DNA of 64,000 nucleotides from the NCBI GenBank assembly GCA_945911015.1, contig CAMDZW010000007.1, positions 1 through 64,000 of the forward strand. The letters run 5' to 3'. The notes beneath the pieces are model-generated. The model searched no databases and was not told the DNA's origin. It saw only the letters and a list, made by a program, of their open reading frames with translations. The DNA is from an uncultured Propionibacteriaceae bacterium (GTDB lineage: Bacteria > Actinomycetota > Actinomycetes > Propionibacteriales > Propionibacteriaceae). The position numbers and the translations under genes were made by a program. Shown here piece by piece: positions 1 through 10,309 of the stretch. Each line of letters opens with the position of its first letter. Position 1 is the stretch's first letter.

Positions 1-2
1 AC

Positions 3-242
<240 letters not shown>

Positions 243-251
243 CCTGATCTC

Positions 252-322
252 CTGCAAGTGACTGCAATTGCTGCAACGCGGTCTGCAGATTGCTTGACCA
301 TTCACTGGGGGTCTCCTTCGAT
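252..322 (+). promoter_or_regulatory. CTGCA-repeat array and candidate promoter upstream of the beta-helix gene
   Basis: Four hexamers CTGCAA, CTGCAA, CTGCAA and CTGCAG begin at 252, 262, 271 and 283 (spacing 10, 9 and 12), and a perfect palindrome GCAATTGC lies at 264-271. Next comes TTGACC at 294-299, then 17 bases, then TTCGAT at 317-322, a weak -35/-10 pair. The arrangement suggests a helically phased regulator-binding array above the promoter of the exported beta-helix gene. No regulator can be named. Confidence 0.35.
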
Positions 323-369
323 GGGGCTTGTCAACCCTCATGACGAGGCACTCCAGTGAAGGAGCAATC

Positions 370-2079
370 ATGACCACCCTGCCCATCGGACCCTCCGGGC
401 CCATTGGACCCTCCCGGCCCGTTCAACGACGTGCCGTGCTCGGTCTCGGCGCCGTTGCAGCGCTCGGCGCGACACTGCCCATCCTCAGAGCCCAGGCCGC
501 ACCCTCGGTGGTTCCCACCGGCGAGGTCGTGCGCGCCTCCGACTTCGGATTCGACGCCGTCGACGCGACCGACGCCCTGCAGACCGCGCTCGACCACCCC
601 ACTGCCGACACCGTGATCATCGACAACGTCGACCAGCCATGGATCACCCGGCCGCTGTTCATCCGCCGTAGCAATCTGGTCGTCATCGTCGAGGACGGAG
701 TCGAGATTGTTGCCAAGGAGGGCGGCTTCCCGGGCGCCAACGACTCCTTGCTCAGCATTGATGCCGAACATGACATCACCATCAGCGGGTACGGGGCGAC
801 GATGCGGATGCTGAAGCCTGAGTACACCAGCGGGGAATGGCGGATGGCAGTGGCGTTGCGCAGCACCGACACCGTCGTCATCGAAGGCCTTGCGCTGCGC
901 GACAGTGGTGGCGACGGCGTCTACCTCGGTGTCTCCAGCACGGCCGGCAGCCCTCGACACTGCATCGATGTCACGCTGCGCGACCTGCTCATCGACAACC
1001 ACCGACGCAATGGGATCAGTGTCATCTCGGTCAGCGGTCTGGTCATCGAAGGATGCACCGTGTCCAACACCGTCGGCACCAACCCGCAGGCCGGCATCGA
1101 CTTCGAGCCCAACTACGACAACGAACGGCTCGAGGACATCGTCGTCAGGGACTGCATCTTCACCGAGAACTGGTCGGTCCAGATCAACTTCTACACCAAG
1201 AATCTGGCTGCCAGCTCACCGCCGGTGACTGCTCGGGTCGAGCGGACCGTGCTCGAGGGGCAGTCCGGTGGCATGCCGATGTTCCTGATCTGGGCCAACG
1301 GTGCCGATGATCCGACCGGACACATCGAGATCACCAACTGCTGGTTCCACAACGTGCAGACCTCCGGTGCGCTCGGCCTGCTCAACAAGTCCAGTGACAC
1401 ATTCCGGGTCAGCCTCTCCCACAGCGTCATCGACAGCTGGGACACCCCGGAGAAGTACTACGCACCTCTCCACATCGCCGCTGACCAGCCCGATGGCACG
1501 CTGCGGGTCGACCACTACGGAGCCGTTGACTTCGATGATGTCCTGGTGATCACCAACCACGTGAACCCGGTGTTCAACGCCCGCCCCTATCGACCTGCCG
1601 ATCCGGAACCGGACGTGATCCCGCAGCTGACCGATGTCCATGGCGACATCACCGTGATCAGCGCCGATCCGATCACGGTCGAACTCGGCCCGGACCCGGT
1701 CGATGTCGACCTCACCTTCGACAACATCCTGATCGATTCGACGCCCGATCCATTGGACGCAACAGTCACGGTGACGCTCGACACCGCCACGGTCGACGGT
1801 GAGACCGTGGTCGAGGTGACCGCGAGCCGTACGGGTGGTCTCACCGCCGCGCCTCTGGCCGTACGGTACGAGATCACCGGACCGGTGGCCGAACGCCACG
1901 ACCTGGCCGGTCACAGCGGAGTCATCATCATCTCCGGTGGGGAGTCGTCGGGCACGGTCAGGATCCCGGTGGGCACCAGCGACAGCCGCGCCCGCATCGT
2001 ACGGGTCACTGCCGTTGATTCTGATCGCTACGCGGTGTCGGGGGCTGGCCGCAAGGTCATCGCGTTGACGCCGCGGTGA
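370..2079 (+). CDS. Exported right-handed beta-helix (pectate-lyase-like) protein
   Basis: The product has 569 residues. The start chosen is ATG 370 because GAAGGAG lies about 6 bases upstream; the frame is open to 328 without a better ribosome site. The N-terminus has a twin-arginine-like signal (RRAVLGLGAVAALGA, then cleavage near AQAAP). The body has the repeated beta/turn pattern with 'NGISVISVSGLVIEGC' and 'DSGGDGVYLGV' segments found in parallel beta-helix polysaccharide lyases and hydrolases; the last ~120 residues look like a separate Thr/Asp/Val-rich beta-sandwich. Probably a secreted or surface protein acting on a carbohydrate polymer; the catalytic residues cannot be assigned by eye. 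It is followed by a DUF4838 gene in the same orientation, suggesting a joint role on one glycan. Confidence 0.65.
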   Translation: MTTLPIGPSGPIGPSRPVQRRAVLGLGAVAALGATLPILRAQAAPSVVPTGEVVRASDFGFDAVDATDALQTALDHPTADTVIIDNVDQPWITRPLFIRRSNLVVIVEDGVEIVAKEGGFPGANDSLLSIDAEHDITISGYGATMRMLKPEYTSGEWRMAVALRSTDTVVIEGLALRDSGGDGVYLGVSSTAGSPRHCIDVTLRDLLIDNHRRNGISVISVSGLVIEGCTVSNTVGTNPQAGIDFEPNYDNERLEDIVVRDCIFTENWSVQINFYTKNLAASSPPVTARVERTVLEGQSGGMPMFLIWANGADDPTGHIEITNCWFHNVQTSGALGLLNKSSDTFRVSLSHSVIDSWDTPEKYYAPLHIAADQPDGTLRVDHYGAVDFDDVLVITNHVNPVFNARPYRPADPEPDVIPQLTDVHGDITVISADPITVELGPDPVDVDLTFDNILIDSTPDPLDATVTVTLDTATVDGETVVEVTASRTGGLTAAPLAVRYEITGPVAERHDLAGHSGVIIISGGESSGTVRIPVGTSDSRARIVRVTAVDSDRYAVSGAGRKVIALTPR

Positions 2080-2209
2080 GTCCGAGTCGACCCCAGCGGT
2101 GACCACGACCGACACCGTACGAGTCATACCCGCCACAGACCTGATTGACTGGGGTCGGCGGTCTGCGCTCCAGCGACCGCTCCGATCGGACCGGTCCCAG
2201 GAGGCGGTA

Positions 2210-4852
2210 GTGCAGCGTACGGTGCTGGCCGACCGCACCGGTGTGGCCACCGTACGCATCGATGCCGGCGAGGCCAATGCGGTCCAGTTGGCCGCCGAGG
2301 AGTTGCGCACCCATCTCACTGCGGCCACCGGGACCGAGACGACGAGCATGACCACCGTCTGGGTGGGCGAAATCGCCCGACGGCGCTTCGCCCACCTCGA
2401 GCCACCCGACCATCCTCAGGGGTTCGTCGTCGAGGTCACCGAGACCGACATCGCCATCCTCGGCAACACCGAGGTGGGCACCCTGTACGGCGCCTATGAC
2501 GTCTTGGAGAAGGCAGGCATCCGCTGGCTCGCCCCCGGCCCGTACGGCACGGTCCTGCCGAGCACGCTCATTCTCGACCAGGGCAGCTGGACCGACCAGC
2601 CCCATTTCATGCACCGGGTGTTGCAGAGCATCGCGCCCTATCTGCGGCCAGACGTCGAGATCGACCTGTGGGAAGCGAATGCGTGGGTTCGCCGCAACCG
2701 GCTCGGCGGGCAACAGTTCGGTGCCCACGGCATCGCCACCCTGCCGCTGGCGACACCGGAGAACGAACCGCACCTGTTCATCCAGGAGGGGCGCCGGGCA
2801 ACCCATCAACTTGACGTCACCCTGCCCGAGGTGTTGGACCGGGCCGAGGCCGCGGTCCGCGCCCACCTCGCCGAACACCCTGACCTCGACGTCATCCACC
2901 TTGGTCCTGAGGACGGGGAGGGCTTCGGCATCACCACCTGGGATGTACGGGAGAGGCTCGACCCCCTGCTCGGCACCCTGGTCGTCACCGACCGCTATGT
3001 CCGGTTCTTCAACCAACTGCTGGAGCGGCTCAGCGACACCCACCCCGAGCTGCGACTGGCCTTCTATGCCCACGGCCCCTGCATGGAGCCCCCGGTCCGG
3101 GAGAGGCCGAACCCCCGCCTGATCCCGGTGATCGCCCCGATCGCCGCCCAGATCAGACGCTCCTTCCGCGGGTCGGACGGTAGCGAGGAACGCTATGTGA
3201 TGCGGGTGATCGGTGAGTGGCAGGCGTTGGGTCTGGACTGGATGTATCGCGGTTATCTGGGTGCACTCAGCGACCCTGGTGTGCCGTACTCCTCGGCCTC
3301 GGAGGTGGCCCGACTGCTGCCGGCGATGGCCGAACGTGGCGCCGGCGCCGGGATCAGACTGGAATGCTTCGGCGGTTGGGGACACCACGGACTGGCCCTC
3401 AACCTGGCCGCGAAGCTCATGTGGGACCCGACCCGTGACGTGGCGGCGCTGCAACGTGACTGGCTGCGTGCCTCGTTCGGACCCGCCGCCCGGGCCATGA
3501 CCCGCTACTTCGACCGGCTCCATGAGGCCGTCACCTCAGCGCCGAAGGCCGATGGCGGGGTCTTCGACCTGGCAGCCTCACTCGAGCTTCCCGTCCTGGC
3601 TGAGCTGGAACGTCACCTCGTGCAGGCCGAGCGGGCTGTGGCCGACGAACCCGGTGCCCGGGCACGCCTGGCGACCATACGGCAGGCCTTTGACTTCGGC
3701 AGCAGCTTCCTGGAGGCCTACCGTCAGCACCTGCGGGGTGCCTACACCGAGGCCACGACCTCCCTGGAACTTGCCCGCCACCGCGCACGACAGGCCCTGA
3801 CCAGTACGCCGATTTCCCTGTGGTCGAAGGCAGGTATCACCCTGGAACGAACGGTCGGCCGGTCGATCGATGCGGTTTCGCAGATGGTCGACCGGTACGG
3901 CCCACCGATGGCGGTCACCCCTCGCACCTGGCAGGCGTTGATCGACGACTCCGGGGCGACCGCCCGTCCTGGCACCCACGACGGCCGCTGGAGCAGCCTC
4001 GACGCCTGGCTGACCTGGGCGGTGCAAGGACTGCGTCATGTCGACGGCGCCGCCTGGTATCGCTGTGCCCTGCCGGGCCGCTCCATGCCGGGAACCCCGC
4101 AGTTGATCATCCCGCAGCTCGAGGCGCCCTGCCGGGCCTGGGTCAACGGAGTCCCACTCAAACTGCTGACCACCGAACGACCACCTGGCCAGCGGACCGC
4201 AGCACGGTTCGACCTGAGCCGGGCGTGGCAGGAGGACCGACCCAACCAGCTGTTGTTGCAGGTGATGAGCGAGCCCAACTGGATGCTGCCGTGGGGAGTG
4301 CTCGGCACTGGGATGGTCTTTGCCGATCGCAGTCGTGCCTGGTCACCGGCCCGGCCTGCGGTGCCCCGACCCGGCCCCGAGCCCGAACTCGACGCTCCAC
4401 CGGCCGCGGATCCCGTACCCGATCCGACCGCGGTGGCGGTGCAGGGGCAGTGGTGGGCCCTGTTGGACCCGCACGGGGTCGCCGAGCGACTTGGCCTGTA
4501 CGACGAAGGGCTCAGCCTCGACCGCTTCCGCAGCTTCGACCCGGTGGTCAGCCCGGCCGACCAGGGCCTCGGCCGCTACGGCGGCGGCATGGTGCTACGG
4601 GCGACGGTGTCCATCCCGCGGCGGGCACGGGCCTTGCTGGTGCAGGCGGACCGGGCCTCGGCAGTATGGATCGATCAGCGACCCTGTTCGGTGGTGCCGG
4701 TCGAGGACGACGGCGATCCCGAGGCCGAGGGTTGGCTCAGGGTTGCCCTGCCCACCTCACGAGGCCGCAGCACGGGGATCGTGGTTTCGGTACCCCGCAC
4801 CAGCCACCGCTGGACCGGGCTGCGGCCGCACTGGGTGCTCGACGACAGTTGA
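2210..4852 (+). CDS. DUF4838 domain protein (glycoside-hydrolase-like)
   Basis: The product has 880 residues from GTG 2210, chosen because a perfect AGGAGG sits 5 bases upstream; an in-frame GTG at 2099 would add 37 residues but has no visible ribosome site. Residues ~5-110 resemble the alpha/beta domain ([31 protein letters not shown]) that precedes the barrel in GH20/GH67-type enzymes, and the central part ([31 protein letters not shown]) matches DUF4838 proteins. The C-terminal ~300 residues contain beta-rich modules with many Trp/Arg/Pro, possibly carbohydrate binding. No signal peptide is seen, so the protein is probably cytoplasmic. Substrate unknown; it likely works with the preceding beta-helix protein. 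Confidence 0.65.
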   Translation: MQRTVLADRTGVATVRIDAGEANAVQLAAEELRTHLTAATGTETTSMTTVWVGEIARRRFAHLEPPDHPQGFVVEVTETDIAILGNTEVGTLYGAYDVLEKAGIRWLAPGPYGTVLPSTLILDQGSWTDQPHFMHRVLQSIAPYLRPDVEIDLWEANAWVRRNRLGGQQFGAHGIATLPLATPENEPHLFIQEGRRATHQLDVTLPEVLDRAEAAVRAHLAEHPDLDVIHLGPEDGEGFGITTWDVRERLDPLLGTLVVTDRYVRFFNQLLERLSDTHPELRLAFYAHGPCMEPPVRERPNPRLIPVIAPIAAQIRRSFRGSDGSEERYVMRVIGEWQALGLDWMYRGYLGALSDPGVPYSSASEVARLLPAMAERGAGAGIRLECFGGWGHHGLALNLAAKLMWDPTRDVAALQRDWLRASFGPAARAMTRYFDRLHEAVTSAPKADGGVFDLAASLELPVLAELERHLVQAERAVADEPGARARLATIRQAFDFGSSFLEAYRQHLRGAYTEATTSLELARHRARQALTSTPISLWSKAGITLERTVGRSIDAVSQMVDRYGPPMAVTPRTWQALIDDSGATARPGTHDGRWSSLDAWLTWAVQGLRHVDGAAWYRCALPGRSMPGTPQLIIPQLEAPCRAWVNGVPLKLLTTERPPGQRTAARFDLSRAWQEDRPNQLLLQVMSEPNWMLPWGVLGTGMVFADRSRAWSPARPAVPRPGPEPELDAPPAADPVPDPTAVAVQGQWWALLDPHGVAERLGLYDEGLSLDRFRSFDPVVSPADQGLGRYGGGMVLRATVSIPRRARALLVQADRASAVWIDQRPCSVVPVEDDGDPEAEGWLRVALPTSRGRSTGIVVSVPRTSHRWTGLRPHWVLDDS

Positions 4853-4895
4853 ACCACGGCGACCACCGGTGGCGGCGCGGCGTAGGGTCGGTGTC

Positions 4896-6611
4896 ATGAC
4901 CGAGCAGGGCGACCACGAGTCCGACCAGCACCCGAACGAGCGCAGTGCGACCATCATCGCTTTGGACCGGCAGCTTGCCGAGACCCGCCGAGAGCTCAGC
5001 TCACAACGAGCCCGCACCAACCGGCTCGGCGGTCTGCTCGCCGAGGCGAAGGACCAGATCGTCAAGTTGCGCGAAGAGGCCGACCGGCTGACCAGCCCGC
5101 CTTCGTCGTACGGGACTCTGGTCGCCGTGGTGCCGGCCCGCGAAGAGGACGGCAGCCCGTCGGAGGTGTTGCTGGCCGACATCGTCACCGCCGGACGCAA
5201 GGTCCGGACCGCGATCAGCACGCGCATCGATGCCGCCCAGCTGCGGCCCGGGGTGCAGGTGCTGATCAACGAGACGCAGAACGTGATCGAGGTGGCGGGA
5301 GCCGAGCAGGTCGGCGAGGTCTGTCACCTCAAGGATGTCCTTCCTGACGGGGAGCGGGCCGTGGTCCACACCCAGAACGACTCCGACACCGTCGTCGTGC
5401 TCTCCGAGGCCGTACGGGCCGAGACTCTGCGTCCCGGCGATGCGCTGCTGGTGGATCGGCGTAGCCAGTTCGCCCACGAGCTGCTGCCCAAGTTGGAGGT
5501 CGAGGAACTGGTTCTCGAAGAAGTGCCCGACATCGGCTACGAGCAGATCGGTGGCCTGGGCGACCAGCTCGTGGTCATCCAGGATGCGGTCGAGTTGCCT
5601 TTCCTGCACCCCGAGGTCTTTGCCGAGCACAATCTGCGCCCGCCGAAGGGGATCCTGCTGTACGGACCGCCCGGTTGTGGCAAGACGATGATCGCCAAGG
5701 CCGTCGCCCACTCGCTGGCACAGAAGGCCGCGGCGAGGACCGAGAGCGAGGGCCGAGGTTTCTTCATCAACATCAAGGGTCCCGAGCTGCTGAACAAGTA
5801 CGTCGGGGAGACCGAGCGGCAGATCCGTCAGGTCTTTGCCAAGGCTCGGGACAAGGCCATCGAAGGGGTGCCCGTGGTGGTCTTCTTCGACGAGATGGAT
5901 TCGTTGTTCCGCACGCGCGGCTCGGGTGTGTCCTCCGATGTGGAGAACACCATCGTGCCGCAGTTGCTCAGCGAGATCGACGGCGTCGAGGGCCTGCACA
6001 ATGTGATCGTGATCGGTGCCTCCAACCGTGAGGACATGATCGATCCTGCGATCCTGCGCCCCGGTCGACTCGACGTGAAGATCAAGATCGAGCGTCCCGA
6101 CGCTGAGGCCGCGAAGGAGATCTTCGCCAAGTACCTGACGGCGGATCTTCCCTTGCATGCCGACGATCTCGCCGAATTCGATGATGATCCTGCGCGGTGT
6201 GTCGCCGGGATGATCGACGCCACGGTGGAACGGATGTACTCGGTGGCCGAGGAGAACCGCTTCCTCGAGGTGACCTATGCCGGCGGTGACAAGGAGATCT
6301 TGTACTTCAAGGACTTCAGCTCCGGCGCGATGATCGGCAACATTGTCGACCGGGCCAAGAAGATGGCCATCAAGGACTGGCTCGTCGCCCGACAGCGCGG
6401 CATCCGGATCGATCATCTGCTGCAGGCGTGTGTCGACGAGTTCACCGAGAACGAGGACCTGCCCAACACCACCAATCCCGACGACTGGGCAAAGATCTCC
6501 GGCAAGAAGGGGGAGCGGATCGTCTACATCCGGACCCTGGTCTCGGCGAAGTCACCCCATGCGGTGCCCCGTTCGATCGAGACCGTCTCCAACACCGGCC
6601 AGTACCTGTAG
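4896..6611 (+). CDS. arc: Proteasome-associated AAA ATPase ARC/Mpa
   Basis: 571 residues. It forms the hexameric ring that recognises pupylated proteins, unfolds them and feeds them into the 20S proteasome. Features in order: N-terminal coiled coil (~17-65) that binds Pup, an OB-fold region (~70-210), Walker A GPPGCGKT at ~257-264, Walker B FFDEMD at ~329-334, the second region of homology with RPGR, and the C-terminal GQYL tail that docks on the alpha ring. The open frame extends upstream to 4320, but that part is a shadow of the DUF4838 gene; ATG 4896 gives the family's normal N-terminus. It lies upstream of dop, pup, prcB and prcA, separated by a divergent DUF3054 gene. Confidence 0.97.
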   Translation: MTEQGDHESDQHPNERSATIIALDRQLAETRRELSSQRARTNRLGGLLAEAKDQIVKLREEADRLTSPPSSYGTLVAVVPAREEDGSPSEVLLADIVTAGRKVRTAISTRIDAAQLRPGVQVLINETQNVIEVAGAEQVGEVCHLKDVLPDGERAVVHTQNDSDTVVVLSEAVRAETLRPGDALLVDRRSQFAHELLPKLEVEELVLEEVPDIGYEQIGGLGDQLVVIQDAVELPFLHPEVFAEHNLRPPKGILLYGPPGCGKTMIAKAVAHSLAQKAAARTESEGRGFFINIKGPELLNKYVGETERQIRQVFAKARDKAIEGVPVVVFFDEMDSLFRTRGSGVSSDVENTIVPQLLSEIDGVEGLHNVIVIGASNREDMIDPAILRPGRLDVKIKIERPDAEAAKEIFAKYLTADLPLHADDLAEFDDDPARCVAGMIDATVERMYSVAEENRFLEVTYAGGDKEILYFKDFSSGAMIGNIVDRAKKMAIKDWLVARQRGIRIDHLLQACVDEFTENEDLPNTTNPDDWAKISGKKGERIVYIRTLVSAKSPHAVPRSIETVSNTGQYL

Positions 6612-6615
6612 TCGA

Positions 6616-7005
6616 TCAGGAGCGGCGGTTGGTCGCGCCGATGACCAGGGTGACCACCAGCCGCGGCACCAGCAGCGCCGCCGCCAGCACCAACGTGGCG
6701 ACCAGGACGAAGGGCAGCGCCGTGCCTGCACCGGTCAGCAGCCGCAGCGCCATCCCGCCACCGAGCGTGACCACCCACACGACGATCCCGGTCGGCCACA
6801 AGGCAGCCGGTTTCCAGTCTCGACGGGTGAGGGCGAGCACCACCGGTACCAGCAGATGTCCCACCACCAGGGCGACCAGGAACGGCCAGGCGGTGGCGAG
6901 GACACCGGCCGGGCTGAGTGCCTCGTCATGCGAGGCACGGCCCGAGGCGGCGAAGACAACCACAAGGAACAGGTCGAGCACCAGGATCAGCCACATGGAC
7001 GTCAT
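6616..7005 (-). CDS. DUF3054 family membrane protein
   Basis: 129 residues with four predicted transmembrane helices and the family hallmarks 'GRASHDEAL', 'GVLATAWPFLVAL' and 'LWPTGIVVWVVTLGGGMALR'. ATG 7005 was chosen over ATG 6996 on length alone; neither has a strong ribosome site. Function unknown. It reads against the proteasome genes, its stop is 5 bases from the end of arc, and its start is only 15 bases from the dop start, so the dop promoter must overlap this gene unless dop is read through from elsewhere. Confidence 0.8.
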   Translation of the reverse strand: MTSMWLILVLDLFLVVVFAASGRASHDEALSPAGVLATAWPFLVALVVGHLLVPVVLALTRRDWKPAALWPTGIVVWVVTLGGGMALRLLTGAGTALPFVLVATLVLAAALLVPRLVVTLVIGATNRRS

Positions 7006-7020
7006 CGTAGGGTGGCAGAT

Positions 7021-8541
7021 GTGACTGCTGCCGACCGCGTGATGGGGATCGAGACTGAGTACGGGATCACGATTGACCCGACGCCTGATGCCGAACCCAT
7101 CCATCCCATGGTGTTGAGCAATGCGGTGGTCAGGACCTGGGCCGAGCGCACCCAGCTGGGACAGTCCGGCTGGGACTACTCGACCGAGTCACCCCTACGG
7201 GATCAGCGCGGCACCGAGCTGCGCCGGGCCAGTGCCCATCCGGACATGCTGACCGACATCGATGCCGGGATGGCGAACCTGGTGCTCACCAACGGCGCCC
7301 GGTTCTACGTCGACCACGCCCACCCGGAGTTCTCGGGCCCCGAGGTCACCACCGCGCTCGATGCCGTCATCTGGGACCGCGCCGGAGACCAGATCCTCAC
7401 CCAGTCGGCACAGTGGGCGTCCGAGACGACCGGCCGCACGATCCGGATCCACAAGAACAATGTCGACGGCAAGGGCTCGTCCTACGGCACCCATGAGAAC
7501 TATCTTCTCGAGAGGGACACTCCGTTTCGACAGGTGATCAACCAGTTCACCGCCTTCCTGGTGACCCGGCAGGTCTTCACCGGAGCCGGCCGGGTCGGGA
7601 TCGGGCAGCGTAGCGAGGAGGCCGGTTTCCAGATCGCGCAGCGCGCGGACTACTTCGAGGCCGAGGTCGGCCTCGAGACGACGATGAACCGTCCGGTGAT
7701 CAACACCCGCGACGAACCACATGCCGACCCGCGTCGTCATCGTCGCCTTCACGTCATCACCGGCGATGCCACCCAGGCCGAGTGGAGCACTTGGCTGAAG
7801 GTCGGCACCGCAGCGCTGGTGCTGAGAGCCCTTGAAGCGAACCTGCTCACCGGGGTTCCGGTGTTGGCCCATCCGGTGGCTGCCATGCATGCCATCAGTC
7901 ACGACCCAACCTGCACCGCAACGGTCCCGGACACAGCCGGACGGCAGTGGTCAGCAATCGCGGTCCAGCGGGTCTTCCTGGCTGCCTGTCGATCCCTGTG
8001 CGATCGCGGTCCGTTCGGCACCTCGGCCCAGTACGAGGAGGCGTTGGGTTTGCTCGATGCCTGGCAGGCCGTGCTCGACGGTCTCGACCGCGATCCCATG
8101 GAGCTGGCGGACCGGCTCGAATGGGTGGCGAAATGGTCGTTGTTGCAGTCCTATGCCCGACGGGACGGTCTCGACTGGTCAAGCCCCAAGCTGAAGCTGA
8201 TCGACCTGCAGTTCAGCGAACTCGATCCGCAACGCGGACTGTTCGGTGCTCTGGAACGCAAGGGACGGATCATCCGACTCAGCTCACCGGACGCGGTGAC
8301 AGCGGCCATGTCGGACCCGCCGGTCGACACCCGGGCCTGGTTGCGCGGAGAATTGATGCGGCGACATGGGGCCTCGGTGGTCGCGGCCAGCTGGGACTCG
8401 GTGGTGCTCGACGTACCGGGCCGGACGGCACTGCAACGACTGGAGATGATGGATCCATTGGGCTTCGATCGGGACGCCATGGAGCCGGTCCTGGACGCCG
8501 CGGAGTCATTGACCCAGTTGGTCGCCCGGTGGCCGGTCTGA
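7021..8541 (+). CDS. dop: Pup deamidase/depupylase Dop
   Basis: 506 residues from GTG 7021. Dop converts the C-terminal Gln of Pup to Glu before ligation and also removes Pup from substrates. The glutamine-synthetase-like fold is shown by the N-terminal GIETEYG with the metal-binding E-x-E at residues 11-13, and by 'HPEFSGPE', 'HKNNVDGKGSSYGTHENYL' and 'GQRSEEAGFQIAQRADYFE'. The extra ~40-residue loop after the first strands is the feature that separates Dop from the ligase PafA. The frame is open far upstream, but only as a shadow through the opposite-strand gene. It lies immediately upstream of pup. Confidence 0.96.
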   Translation: MTAADRVMGIETEYGITIDPTPDAEPIHPMVLSNAVVRTWAERTQLGQSGWDYSTESPLRDQRGTELRRASAHPDMLTDIDAGMANLVLTNGARFYVDHAHPEFSGPEVTTALDAVIWDRAGDQILTQSAQWASETTGRTIRIHKNNVDGKGSSYGTHENYLLERDTPFRQVINQFTAFLVTRQVFTGAGRVGIGQRSEEAGFQIAQRADYFEAEVGLETTMNRPVINTRDEPHADPRRHRRLHVITGDATQAEWSTWLKVGTAALVLRALEANLLTGVPVLAHPVAAMHAISHDPTCTATVPDTAGRQWSAIAVQRVFLAACRSLCDRGPFGTSAQYEEALGLLDAWQAVLDGLDRDPMELADRLEWVAKWSLLQSYARRDGLDWSSPKLKLIDLQFSELDPQRGLFGALERKGRIIRLSSPDAVTAAMSDPPVDTRAWLRGELMRRHGASVVAASWDSVVLDVPGRTALQRLEMMDPLGFDRDAMEPVLDAAESLTQLVARWPV

Positions 8542-8595
8542 TCCGAACCATGGCCAAGCCGGCACCAGGGGCCGGCCACGACCTACTCTTGGGTC

Positions 8596-8793
8596 ATGTC
8601 CGAACAGATTCATCGCTCCCGTCAGGACGAGCCGGAGCCGGAGCAGCCTGATCTGCCCGGCCCCGCAGCGGCCAGTGACGCGACCCAGCGACAGGACTCC
8701 GATCTGGACGATCTGCTCGACGAGATCGACGGGGTTCTTGAGGTCAACGCCGAGGAGTTCGTGCGGTCATTCGTGCAGAAGGGTGGGCAGTGA
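8596..8793 (+). CDS. pup: Prokaryotic ubiquitin-like protein Pup
   Basis: 65 residues, disordered and acidic, ending in GGQ. The second half ([27 protein letters not shown]) is the ATPase-binding helix plus the C-terminus that is coupled to substrate lysines. Because the last residue is Gln, not Glu, Dop must deamidate it before ligation. The stop codon overlaps the prcB start (TGATG), so the two genes are translationally coupled. Confidence 0.98.
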   Translation: MSEQIHRSRQDEPEPEQPDLPGPAAASDATQRQDSDLDDLLDEIDGVLEVNAEEFVRSFVQKGGQ

Positions 8794-9617
8794 TGGTTTC
8801 TGATGCCGGCCTGCCGCCCCAGTTCCTGCGTGCCGGGTCCTCCTCGTTCACCGAATTCCTCGCCTCGGTGCGGCCCGAGTTGTTGCCCAAGGACCGCGAT
8901 GCCGACCTGAGCCATCTCGCACCCCACGGCACCACGATCGTGGCCGCCACCTTCGACGGTGGGGTGGTGATGGCCGGTGACCGCCGCGCGACGATGGGCA
9001 ACCTGATCGCCCAGCGCGACATCCAGAAGGTCTATCCGTCCGACGAGTACTCCTTGGTCGGGATTGCCGGTGCAGCCGGGATCGCGGTCGAGATGGTGCG
9101 GCTGTTCCGGGTGGAACTCGAACACTACGAAAAGGTCGAAGGGGCGCCGCTGTCCCTGGACGGCAAGGCCAACCGGTTGGCCGGGATGATCCGGCAGAAC
9201 CTACCGATGGCCATGCAGGGCCTCGCCGTTGTCCCGCTGTTCGCCGGCTGGGACACCGCGGCCCAGCACGGACGGATCATCTCCTACGACGCCACAGGCG
9301 GACGGTACGAGGAGTCCTCCTTCCACTCGGTCGGTTCTGGATCCGTCTTCGCCCGCGGGGCGTTGAAGAAGCTCTACCGTCCCGGCATGACAGCTGAACA
9401 GGCCGCGATGGCTGTGGTCCAGGCGCTCTACGATGCCGCCGATGACGACTCCGCGACCGGCGGGCCTGATCTGACCCGCAAGATCTTTCCGATCGTGATG
9501 ATCGCCGGCCCGGACGGGGTCGACCAGTTCGACGAGGCCGAGATTGCGGCCATGATGGATGACGTGATCGCGGGGCGGATGAACCGTCCCGACGGACCGG
9601 AGGCGGGCCTGCGATGA
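8793..9617 (+). CDS. prcB: 20S proteasome beta subunit PrcB (catalytic)
   Basis: 274 residues from ATG 8793 (a GTG one codon earlier is possible). It has a 46-residue propeptide, then [10 protein letters not shown], making Thr47 the N-terminal nucleophile after autocleavage. In mature numbering Thr1, Asp17 (AGDRR) and Lys33 (DIQKV) are all present, so the subunit should be active. It is coupled to pup upstream (TGATG) and prcA downstream (ATGA overlap). Confidence 0.98.
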   Translation: MVSDAGLPPQFLRAGSSSFTEFLASVRPELLPKDRDADLSHLAPHGTTIVAATFDGGVVMAGDRRATMGNLIAQRDIQKVYPSDEYSLVGIAGAAGIAVEMVRLFRVELEHYEKVEGAPLSLDGKANRLAGMIRQNLPMAMQGLAVVPLFAGWDTAAQHGRIISYDATGGRYEESSFHSVGSGSVFARGALKKLYRPGMTAEQAAMAVVQALYDAADDDSATGGPDLTRKIFPIVMIAGPDGVDQFDEAEIAAMMDDVIAGRMNRPDGPEAGLR

Positions 9618-10309
9618 GCATGATGTATGTCGCTCCAGAGCAACAGATGAAGGACCGGGCTGACTTTGCTCGCAAGGGCATCGCCCGGGGTCGATCGGTG
9701 GTCGTGATCCGTTACCAGGAAGGGATCTGCCTGGTCGCGGAGAATCGGTCACAGTCGCTGCACAAGGTCAGCGAGATCTACGACCGGATTGGTTTCGCCG
9801 CGGTCGGGCGTTACAACGAGTTCGAGAACCTGCGCATCGCCGGCATCCGACATGCCGACCTGCGCGGCTACAGCTACGACCGGCAGGACGTGTCCGGACG
9901 TGGTCTGGCCAATGCCTATGCCCAGCTGCTCGGCACCATCTTCTCGGCCGGGGGAGAGAAGCCCTACGAGGTCGAGCTGGTCGTTGCCGAAGTGGGCCTC
10001 AGCACCGACTCCGACGAGATCTATCGACTCACCTATGACGGCTCGGTCGTCGACGAGGACCGATTCGCGGTCATCGGTGGCCAGACCGAGGCCATTTCTG
10101 CGGTCCTGGCGGCCGACTTCACCGAAGGGGCGTCCTTGACCGAGGCGGTCCAGCTCGCCGTCAAGGGCCTGCGAGCTGCCCCGGGCGGGGCGGACGAGAT
10201 CGCGGTCGGCGCACTCGAGGTCGCGGTGCTCGACCGTTCCCGGGCCCAGGCCCGCAAGTTCCGCCGGATCGGGGCGGATGAACTGCGCCAACTCCTCGAC
10301 ACCGCATGA
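9614..10309 (+). CDS. prcA: 20S proteasome alpha subunit PrcA
   Basis: 231 residues. It forms the outer heptameric rings that gate the chamber and bind the ATPase tail. The typical N-terminus ([24 protein letters not shown]) and '[32 protein letters not shown]' block are present, and no catalytic Thr is expected. It starts inside the prcB stop (ATGA) and its own stop overlaps the next gene's ATG in the same way, extending the operon into tyrA. Confidence 0.97.
   Translation: MSMMYVAPEQQMKDRADFARKGIARGRSVVVIRYQEGICLVAENRSQSLHKVSEIYDRIGFAAVGRYNEFENLRIAGIRHADLRGYSYDRQDVSGRGLANAYAQLLGTIFSAGGEKPYEVELVVAEVGLSTDSDEIYRLTYDGSVVDEDRFAVIGGQTEAISAVLAADFTEGASLTEAVQLAVKGLRAAPGGADEIAVGALEVAVLDRSRAQARKFRRIGADELRQLLDTA

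Noticed and set aside
2099..2209. N-terminal extension of the DUF4838 protein from GTG 2099
   Set aside because: No ribosome site at 2099, while GTG 2210 has AGGAGG at ideal distance and domain similarity begins right after it.
4320..4895. Upstream extension of the ATPase frame
   Set aside because: It is a shadow in another frame of the DUF4838 gene; the known N-terminus of ARC starts at 4896.
5001..6416. Long antisense frame (471 codons) across arc
   Set aside because: Its composition reflects codon-position GC bias of the sense gene; no family features, no ribosome site.
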